Positions 1 through 5,704 of a stretch of 5,742 nucleotides of DNA are shown here, piece by piece; positions within the stretch are counted from its first letter, which is position 1; every line of letters begins with the position of its first letter. Under the pieces are notes generated by a model, which saw only the letters and a program-made list of their open reading frames with translations, ran no database searches and was not told where the DNA came from. Both the position numbers and the translations under genes were made by a program. The stretch is taken from NCBI GenBank assembly GCA_021545625.1, contig JAJRVH010000077.1:1-5742 (forward strand). The letters are read 5' to 3'. Origin of the DNA: Zetaproteobacteria bacterium. GTDB taxonomy: Bacteria; Pseudomonadota; Zetaproteobacteria; Mariprofundales; Mariprofundaceae.

Positions 1-1226
1 AGGTCGCCGAGCGTCACCTGAACAATCCGGCGGTGGTGAAGATCCAGACCAAGACCTCCACCGTCACCACCATTCGCCAGCGCTACTGGGCCGTCAGCGG
101 CCTGCACAAGCTGGATGCCCTGACGCGCGTTCTGGAGTCGGAAGACTTCGACGGCATGATCGTCTTCGTGCGCACCAAGACCGCCACCGTGGAGCTGGCC
201 GACAAGCTGGCGGCGCGCGGCTATGCCAGCGCGGCACTCAACGGCGACATCCCGCAGAACAACCGTGAGCGCATCATCCAGCGCCTGAAGAAGGGTCAGC
301 TGGACATCCTCGTCGCCACCGACGTGGTGGCGCGCGGCCTGGACGTCGAGCGCATCAGCCACGTCATCAACTACGACGTGCCCCACGATACCGAGTCCTA
401 CGTGCACCGCATCGGCCGCACCGGCCGCGCCGGGCGCTCGGGCGAGGCCATTCTGTTCGTCGCCCCGCGCGAGCGGCGCATGCTCAGCGCCATCGAACGC
501 GCCACGCGCCAGCCCATCGAGGCCATGCAGATGCCCACCGCCTCGGACATCAACGTGCAGCGCATCGAACGCTTCAAGCAGCGCATCAGCGACACCCTCG
601 ACAGCCAGAACCTCGACATCTTCAACCAGATCGTCGGTGAATATCAGCGCGAGCACGACGCCGATCCGCTGGCCATCGCCGCCGCCCTGGCGCACATGGC
701 GCAGGGCAAGGAGCCGCTGCTGCTGAGCGACAAGCCGCAGCGCCGCGAGCGCCCGTCGCGCATCATCGCCGAGGGCCGTGAGCGTTTCGGCAGCCGCGGC
801 GAACGCACCCAGCACAAGCCGCGCTCGGCGAACGCCACCCCCGGCAACACCCCGCGTCCACTGAAAGAGCATCCCGACGTGGAAATGCAACGCTTCCGCC
901 TGGCGGTAGGCTATGCCCACGACGTCAAGCCCGGCAACATCGTCGGCGCCATCGCCAACGAGGCCGGCATCGACGCCCAGTACATCGGCCACATTGAAAT
1001 CTTCGACGACTTCACTACCATCGACCTGCCCGCCGACATGCCCAAGGACATCTTCATGGATCTGAAGAAGACCCGGGTGTGCGGGCAGAAGCTGGAGATC
1101 AGCCGGCTCGGCGAAGAAACAAGGGCCGCCAGGCCACGCAAGCCCAAGGGCAAGTCCGACAAGGCCCACGGCAAGAAAAGGCCCACCAAGCGCAAGGCCG
1201 TCGCCGCACGCAAGGCGAAGGCCTGA
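1..1226 (+). CDS. deaD: ATP-dependent RNA helicase, DeaD/CsdA type (5' end outside window)
   Basis: DEAD-box helicases use ATP to unwind short RNA duplexes; DeaD acts in the cytoplasm in ribosome assembly, mRNA turnover and cold adaptation. The frame is open from nt 3 with no start, so about 407 C-terminal residues are visible. The family is usually about 600-640 aa, so the Q motif, Walker A and DEAD box should lie upstream. Visible are helicase motif IV (IVFVRTK, near nt 159-179), motif V (ATDVVARGLD, nt 315-344) and motif VI (HRIGRTGRAG, nt 405-434). A helical linker follows, then an Arg-rich stretch (about nt 740-880) and a DbpA-like RNA-binding domain (about nt 891-1112, with VGAIANEAGI and YIGHIEIFDDF). 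The last roughly 37 residues are a Lys/Arg-rich tail. The DbpA-type domain together with the basic tail favours DeaD over RhlE or SrmB. DbpA itself is shorter and lacks the long linker. The GTG at nt 33 lies inside the protein and is not the start. Confidence 0.93.
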   Translation, partial: VAERHLNNPAVVKIQTKTSTVTTIRQRYWAVSGLHKLDALTRVLESEDFDGMIVFVRTKTATVELADKLAARGYASAALNGDIPQNNRERIIQRLKKGQLDILVATDVVARGLDVERISHVINYDVPHDTESYVHRIGRTGRAGRSGEAILFVAPRERRMLSAIERATRQPIEAMQMPTASDINVQRIERFKQRISDTLDSQNLDIFNQIVGEYQREHDADPLAIAAALAHMAQGKEPLLLSDKPQRRERPSRIIAEGRERFGSRGERTQHKPRSANATPGNTPRPLKEHPDVEMQRFRLAVGYAHDVKPGNIVGAIANEAGIDAQYIGHIEIFDDFTTIDLPADMPKDIFMDLKKTRVCGQKLEISRLGEETRAARPRKPKGKSDKAHGKKRPTKRKAVAARKAKA

Positions 1227-1304
1227 ACGACACCCGACATCCACGCGCCGTGGCACGCGGCACGAGAAACTTCATCGTCAACACATACAGGAACGTAGCT
1301 ATCC

Positions 1305-1814
1305 ATGAAAAAGGTAGAACACTTTATCGAGGTCCTTATCTTCAACAGCCGCTGGATGCTGGTGCCCTTTTACCTGGGCCTGGTGATCAGCATCGCCCTG
1401 TTGCTGGTCAAGTTCATCAAGGAATTCGTGGGCTTTATCCCGATCGCCCTCACCGGCTCGGGCCCGGATGTGAGCATCAGCGTGCTGACCCTGATCGACG
1501 TGGTGATGATCGCCAACCTGCTGCTGATCATCATCTTCGCCGGTTACGAAAATTTCGTCTCCAAGATCGATACCGGCGACAGCGAGGACCGGCCCAGCTG
1601 GATGGGACACGTTACCTTCTCCGACCTGAAGATGAAGCTCATCGGCTCCATCATCGCCATCTCCGCCATCGAGCTGCTCAAGGCCTTCCTCAGCCTGGAA
1701 AACTACAGCAACACAGAACTTGCCTGGCAGGTCGGCATCCACATGACCTTCGTCGTTTCCGCCCTGTTGTTCGCCTTGACCGACTGGCTGTCGGCAAAGA
1801 AAAAGGCAAAATGA
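1305..1814 (+). CDS. yqhA: UPF0114 / YqhA family inner-membrane protein
   Basis: The product is a 169-aa integral membrane protein of the UPF0114 (TIGR00645, YqhA) family, whose biochemical role is not established. Four hydrophobic segments are visible at about residues 17-37, 57-80, 111-131 and 139-162, with a Lys-rich C-terminus (KKKAK). Family hallmarks are the N-terminal NSRWMLVPFYLGL stretch, AGYENFVSKID at 79-89, and the third-helix region IGSIIAISAIELLKAF. Length is normal for the family. The ATG at 1305 is preceded by AGGAA (1289-1293), an acceptable Shine-Dalgarno at slightly long spacing. The gene lies 78 bp after the helicase gene on the same strand, and no terminator is obvious between them, so cotranscription is possible. 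A strong terminator follows at once. The symbol is by family resemblance to E. coli yqhA. Confidence 0.9.
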   Translation: MKKVEHFIEVLIFNSRWMLVPFYLGLVISIALLLVKFIKEFVGFIPIALTGSGPDVSISVLTLIDVVMIANLLLIIIFAGYENFVSKIDTGDSEDRPSWMGHVTFSDLKMKLIGSIIAISAIELLKAFLSLENYSNTELAWQVGIHMTFVVSALLFALTDWLSAKKKAK

Positions 1815-1838
1815 CGCCGGCCTGATTCGGACCTGGGC

Positions 1839-1871
1839 AAAAAGCCGCGCCATTCCTGGCGCGGCTTTTTT
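1839..1871 (+). terminator. rho-independent terminator after the yqhA-like gene
   Basis: A perfect 8-bp GC stem (GCCGCGCC at 1844-1851, GGCGCGGC at 1858-1865) closes a 6-base loop and is followed by six T (1866-1871). Five A (1839-1843) precede the stem and can pair with the T run. The hairpin could therefore also stop transcription arriving on the minus strand, although no minus-strand gene is adjacent. It lies 24 bp past the stop codon. Confidence 0.93.
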
Positions 1872-1880
1872 ATTGTGCCG
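1872..1880. repeat. left 9-bp target-site duplication of the MITE
   Basis: ATTGTGCCG is repeated exactly at 2022-2030. The two copies directly flank the inverted-repeat element, as expected for a duplication made on insertion. This copy starts immediately after the T run of the terminator. Confidence 0.75.
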
Positions 1881-2021
1881 CACTGCTGTCCCATTAACTT
1901 TTCAGCGTCATGCCGGATACCGGGTCAAGCCCGGAATGACGGCAGGGGTTGCCCGAATTCATGTCCCGAAAGCCCTGAACTCCATCTATATGGTTGCCGG
2001 GTTAATAGTGGGACAGCAGTA
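1881..2021. mobile_element. MITE-like non-autonomous element, 141 bp
   Basis: The ends are inverted repeats: ACTGCTGTCCCA at 1882-1893 matches the reverse complement of 2009-2020 over 12 of 12 bases. The match resumes as ATTAAC after a 3-base gap. The outermost bases (C1881, A2021) do not pair. An exact 9-bp direct repeat, ATTGTGCCG, lies on each side (1872-1880 and 2022-2030). There is no meaningful coding frame inside, so it would have to be moved by a transposase supplied elsewhere. A 9-bp duplication fits several IS families, including IS4-like ones; I cannot name the parent element from the sequence alone. The interior carries a palindromic repeat at 1907-1940. Two intact duplications and near-perfect ends suggest a fairly recent insertion. 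Confidence 0.8.
1907..1940. repeat. dispersed palindromic repeat (GTCAT...CCGGG-TCAAG-CCCGG...ATGAC)
   Basis: The inner stem CCGGG (1920-1924) and CCCGG (1930-1934) closes the loop TCAAG. The outer arms GTCAT (1907-1911) and ATGAC (1936-1940) also pair, with an imperfect middle. This matches the common bacterial intergenic palindrome that reads GTCAT-near-CCGGG on one side and ends in GAATGAC. It lies wholly within the MITE. Confidence 0.7.
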
Positions 2022-2030
2022 ATTGTGCCG
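2022..2030. repeat. right 9-bp target-site duplication of the MITE
   Basis: This is the second exact copy of ATTGTGCCG, immediately outside the right terminal inverted repeat (see 1872-1880). Confidence 0.75.
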
Positions 2031-2056
2031 GATTTTCTCAACCCCTCCTCAAGCTG

Positions 2057-2065
2057 TGCTATATA
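2057..2065 (+). promoter_or_regulatory. possible extended -10 promoter of the chalcone isomerase-like gene
   Basis: TG-C-TATATA has the form of an extended -10 element about 29 bp before the start codon. The best -35 (TTCTCA, 2035-2040) is weak and 19 bp away. The extended TG motif could compensate. A promoter is needed here because the terminator at 1839-1871 separates this gene from the upstream pair. This is inferred from sequence shape only. Confidence 0.35.
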
Positions 2066-2081
2066 TCGGACAACGCCATCC

Positions 2082-2087
2082 GGAGGG
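2082..2087 (+). promoter_or_regulatory. ribosome binding site that sets the start at 2094
   Basis: GGAGGG lies 6 bases before ATG 2094, at near-ideal strength and spacing. With the signal peptide that begins at this ATG, it rules out the longer in-frame start at GTG 1875 inside the MITE. Confidence 0.8.
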
Positions 2088-2093
2088 CCTGAC

Positions 2094-2663
2094 ATGAATC
2101 TCCTGTTCAAATACACCAGCCTGCTGTTCCTGCTTTGTCTACCCCTCGGCAGCCAGGCCAAAGACATCGCCGGGATCGACCTGCCAGGGCAGGTTCAGCT
2201 TGCCAACACCACCCTCACGCTGAATGGCGCCGGAATCCGCACAAAGTTCTTTTTCGATATTTATGTGGGCGCACTCTACCTGCCCCAAAAAACCGGCGAT
2301 GCCTCAACGGCTATCGACATGCCCGGCCCCAAGCGGGTGCTGATGCACTTTCTCTACAAGGAAGTCGAGAAAGAAAAACTCACCGATGGCTGGAACGATG
2401 GCTTCGAAGAAAATCTTGACCGCGACCAATTGAAGGCCCTTGAGCCCAGGCTGGCGGCCTTCAATCGGCTATTCACCAGCGTCAGGCGCGGCGACCAGAT
2501 CACCCTGGATTATCTGCCGGAAACCGGCACCCGGATCGCCATCAACGGCCAGACAAAAGGCACCATCCCCGGCGCGGAATTTTACGCCGCCCTGCTCAGG
2601 GTCTGGCTGGGCGAGGAGCCGGCGGATTCGGATCTGAAGGAGGCGATGCTGGGCGGCGGCTGA
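2094..2663 (+). CDS. exported chalcone isomerase-like protein (Chalcone_3 type)
   Basis: The product is 189 aa. A Sec signal peptide is clear: a positive charge near the N-terminus, a Leu-rich core (residues 8-18) and a likely cleavage site after SQA (residue 22), so the mature protein should be periplasmic. The body matches the bacterial chalcone isomerase-like fold family. GAGIRTKFFFDIYVGALYLP at 45-64 contains the conserved Arg49 and the Tyr-rich strand. Later come GDQITLDYLP (133-142) and the C-terminal NGQTKGTIPGAEFYAALLRVW region (151-171). Bacterial members are mostly uncharacterised; some relatives bind fatty acids, and flavonoid chemistry should not be assumed. The gene stands alone between the MITE and a convergent kinase gene that ends 25 bp away. 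The start is fixed by the strong ribosome site at 2082-2087. Confidence 0.85.
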   Translation: MNLLFKYTSLLFLLCLPLGSQAKDIAGIDLPGQVQLANTTLTLNGAGIRTKFFFDIYVGALYLPQKTGDASTAIDMPGPKRVLMHFLYKEVEKEKLTDGWNDGFEENLDRDQLKALEPRLAAFNRLFTSVRRGDQITLDYLPETGTRIAINGQTKGTIPGAEFYAALLRVWLGEEPADSDLKEAMLGGG

Positions 2664-2688
2664 AACAGCTCGGGACAGTGAGCCAGCG

Positions 2689-3882
2689 TCATTTGCCGCG
2701 GGCCGGCAGGGTAAAGAAAAAGGTGGCCCCCTCGCCCACCGCTGCCTCTGCCCAGATCCGCCCACCATGGCGATGAATGACGCGCTGCACGGTGGCCAGG
2801 CCAATGCCCGTGCCACTGAACTCACCCGCCTCGTGCAGGCGCTGGAAGACGCCAAACAATTTGTTGGCATAGTTCATGTCAAAGCCGGTGCCATTGTCCC
2901 TGATGTAAAACACCTCTTCGCCGTTGTCCATCGTCAGCCCAAATTCTATTAAGGCCCGCTGCCGGTTTCCGGTATATTTCCAGGCGTTTTCCAGCAGATT
3001 GTTCAGCGCAACCGCCAGTAAATTCGGGTCACCACTGACGACCAGTGCTTTGCCGATCCGCACTTCCACCTTCCGCTCCGGGGAGCCTTCACGCAGGTCT
3101 TCGATGATCCGCTCCGCCAGGGCGGACAAATCCACCACCTGGCGCAACAAGGGCCCCTGGGCCATGCGGGACAAGTCCAGCAAGCCATCGATGAGCCGGC
3201 CCATGCGCTGCACGCCGCGACGCACCCGCTGCAGGTATTCCCGCCCTTCATCGTTCAGACGGTCATTGAAATCCTCCAGCAAGGCAAGGCTGAAGCCGTC
3301 GATGCTGCGCAGGGGGGCACGCAGGTCATGGGAGACGGAATAGGAAAATGCCTCCAGTTCCTTGTTGGCGGCTTCGAGATCGGCCATGTGATTTTCATTG
3401 GCATGGCAGAGGTCATAGACGCGGACGAAATTCCTCAAGACGGGATCGAACATGGCGGTAAAGGGCAAGTCGCTGCTTAACGACGCCGAAGAGAGCAGGA
3501 TGAAAACATGCCCATCCCCGGCCTGCAGTTTCAGCATCGTACGCCAGTCGCCCGCCTCACCAAAGCCGTCGGCCAGCAGCGCGGTGTCGCGAATGAAGGC
3601 GGACTCACCAAGCCCCAGATCGGCGGGCAGCGTCAGCGGCTGGCCACGTTTCGCCGCCAACGCCGGATCGCCAATCACCGTTTGCAGATAGGCGCAGCAC
3701 TGGGGGGCTTCGTTTGCCGTTTCAGGCAGCGGCGAAACTTGATTCAAATAAAGTCCGCAGGGGAAGCCCGTGTGGAACATCAGCCGTTGCAGGAAGCGCT
3801 CCGCCAGCGGTGCAGAACGCGTTTCCCCGCTCAGCACCATCGCCAGTTCGTACAAAATACTGAGGATATGTTCCTGATTCAT
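2689..3882 (-). CDS. soluble sensor histidine kinase with GAF-like N-terminus
   Basis: The product is 397 aa. It has no membrane segment, so it should be cytoplasmic. Residues 1-160 resemble a degenerate GAF sensor domain (ILYELAMVLSGE at 9-20, then FPCGLYLNQ), and a short helical linker follows (161-178). The HisKA region contains SVSHDLRAPLRSIDGF with His185 as the expected phosphorylated residue. The HATPase_c domain has the N box NNLLENAWKYT (294-304), G1 DNGTGF (329-334), the F box LFGVFQRLH (342-350) and G2 GTGIGLATV (357-365). All catalytic boxes look intact. There is no receiver or output domain, so a separate response regulator is required and none is in the window. The ATG at 3882 overlaps the stop of the FIST gene (TGATG) and lacks a good ribosome site of its own, which implies translational coupling. 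TTG 3885 is in frame but less likely. Kinases next to FIST proteins are a known arrangement, so FIST is the probable signal input. Confidence 0.92.
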   Translation of the reverse strand: MNQEHILSILYELAMVLSGETRSAPLAERFLQRLMFHTGFPCGLYLNQVSPLPETANEAPQCCAYLQTVIGDPALAAKRGQPLTLPADLGLGESAFIRDTALLADGFGEAGDWRTMLKLQAGDGHVFILLSSASLSSDLPFTAMFDPVLRNFVRVYDLCHANENHMADLEAANKELEAFSYSVSHDLRAPLRSIDGFSLALLEDFNDRLNDEGREYLQRVRRGVQRMGRLIDGLLDLSRMAQGPLLRQVVDLSALAERIIEDLREGSPERKVEVRIGKALVVSGDPNLLAVALNNLLENAWKYTGNRQRALIEFGLTMDNGEEVFYIRDNGTGFDMNYANKLFGVFQRLHEAGEFSGTGIGLATVQRVIHRHGGRIWAEAAVGEGATFFFTLPARGK

Positions 3883-5024
3883 CAATCGGGCCAGTCGGCG
3901 CAGATCAGGGCGGCGTTATGAAACAGGGGGTAGCCGTCACGGCTGGTGCTGCCGATCTCGCCCAGCGACAGGGCGCCCGCCAGCGTCGACCCCGGCAGAC
4001 GTTGCGCCAGCAGGGCCAGTTCTTGCACGGCACGCCGTGGGTCATGCAGGCGTCGCCCGGCGCAGTAAAAGGTCAGCACGGACTGCGATGTGATGTGGCC
4101 CAAGTCCCGTACCAAGCGATCAACCGTCTGCCGTTGATCGACGCTTTCCGCACGCAGCAAGGCAAGAATGGCGTTCTCCGGTATTTCGCCGATGCAGAAC
4201 AGGGCGCCGTCATCGTCGATGGCCACCGGAATGCGCACCAGCACCTCACCACTGGCGCACACCACGCCGAAGGGGAAATGAACACCATATTGGTAGAAGT
4301 TTTCACGATTGATATCCACACCGTATTCATTGCGCGCCAGCTCGGAATAAACCGCCAGTGCCGGGCGCCAATCGATGCTTATGATGCGGTTGCCTTCGGT
4401 CGACGTGGCGGTAATCATTTTTTCTGGCGGCAGATAGCCATGCGCCAGAACACTACCCGGCATATTGGCCAATGCCGCGATCAACACGGCATCCCGGGCT
4501 ATGCGCTCATTGTCAAACACGCAGGGCATGGGCTGGAAAGTTTCACTGCCGGCGCTGACCCCCAGATAATGCACCCTGCGGCCGACGCGCCGATACAGCG
4601 CCGCCAGCCAGCTTTCAATCGTGGGCACCATGGCATCAAAAATCATCAGCAGGGTGCCCTTGTCTCGGGCATTCTCCAGACTGGCCGCCACCGTGGCCAT
4701 GACTTCGATCAATTCATCGCCCGCGGCAACGTCTCTGCAAAGGCCCTCCACGATCCGGTACACCGGTGCCTGATCAAGCCGCAGCAACAGCACACCCCGG
4801 GATTTGAAACCCGCGCTATCCAGCAGCGCGGGGAATATGGCGCCCAGCAGCGGCAGCGGCGCCTCATTGCACTGGCGCTGCAGGGCGGGAACCTCGCACT
4901 GATCCGCCTCTGCGACCAGCGCCAACACGGCCGCCTGGGGGAAATCCCGCGCCCAGGCCCGCAGGGTCTCGGCCATTGCCGGGTCACCCGCCGAAGCAAA
5001 ATACCGTGTTGTGTGTTGTGCCAT
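3882..5024 (-). CDS. FIST-domain sensory protein (FIST_N + FIST_C)
   Basis: The 380-aa product is the usual length for FIST proteins, which are predicted small-ligand-binding signalling modules. The N-terminal FIST half spans about residues 30-220 (LLGAIFPALL at 59-68, GTLLMIFDAMVPTIESWL at 123-140, YLGVSAGSETF at 153-163 and DNERIARDAVLIAAL at 171-185). The FIST_C half spans about 220-375 and ends with the typical GALSLGEIGS...GYPLFHNAALI (350-374). There is no signal peptide or membrane segment, so it should be cytoplasmic. The ATG at 5024 is preceded by AAAAAGG (5031-5037), 6 bases upstream, which supports the start. The last base of its TGA is the first base of the kinase ATG, so the two are very probably one operon. 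The ligand is unknown and cannot be read from the sequence. Confidence 0.92.
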   Translation of the reverse strand: MAQHTTRYFASAGDPAMAETLRAWARDFPQAAVLALVAEADQCEVPALQRQCNEAPLPLLGAIFPALLDSAGFKSRGVLLLRLDQAPVYRIVEGLCRDVAAGDELIEVMATVAASLENARDKGTLLMIFDAMVPTIESWLAALYRRVGRRVHYLGVSAGSETFQPMPCVFDNERIARDAVLIAALANMPGSVLAHGYLPPEKMITATSTEGNRIISIDWRPALAVYSELARNEYGVDINRENFYQYGVHFPFGVVCASGEVLVRIPVAIDDDGALFCIGEIPENAILALLRAESVDQRQTVDRLVRDLGHITSQSVLTFYCAGRRLHDPRRAVQELALLAQRLPGSTLAGALSLGEIGSTSRDGYPLFHNAALICADWPD

Positions 5025-5049
5025 TCAATGCCTTTTTACAACCCTTTTG

Positions 5050-5084
5050 CCTGAATCCGTGAGTTCAGGGCGGATTCAGGTTTT
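5050..5084. promoter_or_regulatory. 10-bp perfect hairpin between cytochrome and FIST genes
   Basis: CCTGAATCCG (5050-5059) and CGGATTCAGG (5071-5080) are exact reverse complements around an 11-base loop. The loop contains a further TTCAGG (5064-5069) that could pair with the left arm instead. TTTT follows on the plus strand only, where no gene reads in. On the minus strand, the direction of transcription here, no T run follows. It could be a weak terminator, a 5'-UTR structure or an operator ahead of the FIST gene. It ends 25 bp before the FIST start codon. Confidence 0.6.
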
Positions 5085-5179
5085 ACAGAAAAGCAGGACG
5101 CTACCCCGACGACAGGGGCGGCATGCCGTCTATCGACACCCGGCAGCAACGGGTTTAGCAAACATGGCGCCGATCCTTT

Positions 5180-5524
5180 TCAACGCCGGTGACAGGCCGT
5201 GCACAGCTGTGGGTCGCTCATGCGCAATGCGCGCCCTTTGCCATGGGGATCATGGCAGGTGATGCAGGTCATCCTGCCCGCCTTGAGGGGAAGGGAGGCC
5301 GGCGCGCTCTTTACCGGGATGTCCACGGCATGTTCGCCCTCGGCAATTCTTGCCAGGTGGCAGTTGATACACAGGTCCGACAAGGGCTGTTTGAGATTGT
5401 CGGCCGAGGGTATGCCGGGGGCGTGGCAGTCCCGGCATTGTTCGTGGCCGGCTGCCGGCGTTGTGCCGGCAACCAGCAGCATGAGCACCCATAACACCCT
5501 TCCATATTTCCGCACCCGGCCCAT
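5180..5524 (-). CDS. small periplasmic tetrahaem cytochrome c (doubled CXXCH type)
   Basis: The product is a 114-aa exported electron carrier. The N-terminus is a Sec signal: basic residues 3-9, hydrophobic core 10-19 and a likely cut near AAG (24-26). Four CXXCH haem c sites follow at 30-34 (CRDCH), 52-56 (CINCH), 87-91 (CITCH) and 108-112 (CTACH). They form two pairs, and the third continues as CITCHDPHG, typical of the doubled-CXXCH family. Only three other histidines exist (27, 65, 94), so not every haem can have its own distal His from within this chain. The protein ends two residues after the last haem site. ATG 5524 is preceded by GGTGGGAG, with its GGGAG at 5532-5536 seven bases before the start. 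The gene lies 155 bp upstream of the FIST gene on the same strand. Its redox partner is not in the window, and small c3- or NrfB-like carriers are alternative labels. Confidence 0.87.
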   Translation of the reverse strand: MGRVRKYGRVLWVLMLLVAGTTPAAGHEQCRDCHAPGIPSADNLKQPLSDLCINCHLARIAEGEHAVDIPVKSAPASLPLKAGRMTCITCHDPHGKGRALRMSDPQLCTACHRR

Positions 5525-5606
5525 CGCCGCTCTCCCACCTGCTCGCTACGATTACCCAAATCCGACAGACTCCTAGTACTCTTTCAAGGTAATAAATTAG
5601 GATCCA

Positions 5607-5704
5607 GCGTTCCTGTGGTGCTTTGCGGCAAGGCACAGTGCGCAGGCAATGGCCGTCTCCCTTGCCAAGCGCTGCAACGCCGCTGCGAAGCACCACAGGA
5701 GCGC
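5607..5704. repeat. long imperfect palindrome, 23-bp arms
   Basis: Arm 5607-5629 pairs with 5682-5704 over 23 positions. TCCTGTGGTGCTT (5611-5623) is an exact reverse complement of 5688-5700. The only three mismatches (5610/5701, 5624/5687, 5627/5684) would all be G-U wobbles in plus-strand RNA. The 52-base interior has further pairing, for example GGCAA (5645-5649) with TTGCC (5662-5666) and flanking GCGC pairs. Outside it, GCAACGC (5674-5680) is inverted at 5736-5742 on the window edge. Short frames are open to the edge on both strands, but no protein family is recognised. It is probably a dispersed repeat or the end of a mobile element. Confidence 0.65.

Noticed and set aside
1236..1270. 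Possible hairpin around CGCGCCGTGGCACGCGG after the helicase gene
   Set aside because: The pairing is short and no T run follows, so it is not called a terminator.
1079..1825. 248-aa open frame on the plus strand
   Set aside because: It overlaps the end of the helicase gene and the whole YqhA-like gene in another frame, with an Arg/Gln/His-rich shadow composition.
1875..2093. N-terminal extension of the chalcone isomerase-like protein from GTG 1875 (262-aa reading)
   Set aside because: It runs through the MITE and right target duplication, has no ribosome site, and would bury the clear signal peptide and the GGAGGG site that define the start at 2094.
3918..5054. Long 378-aa open frame on the plus strand
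   Set aside because: It lies entirely opposite the well-supported FIST gene. Its composition (rich in Gln, His and Arg) is typical of the antisense of a GC-rich gene, and no family is recognisable.
5559..5587. TTGAAA (minus strand, 5582-5587) as a -35 box for the cytochrome gene
   Set aside because: At 17-bp spacing the -10 would be CGGATT, which matches the consensus at only two of six positions.
5250..5696. 148-aa open frame on the minus strand over the palindrome and cytochrome gene
   Set aside because: It overlaps the tetrahaem cytochrome in another frame and shows no domain; it is open by base composition and the palindrome.
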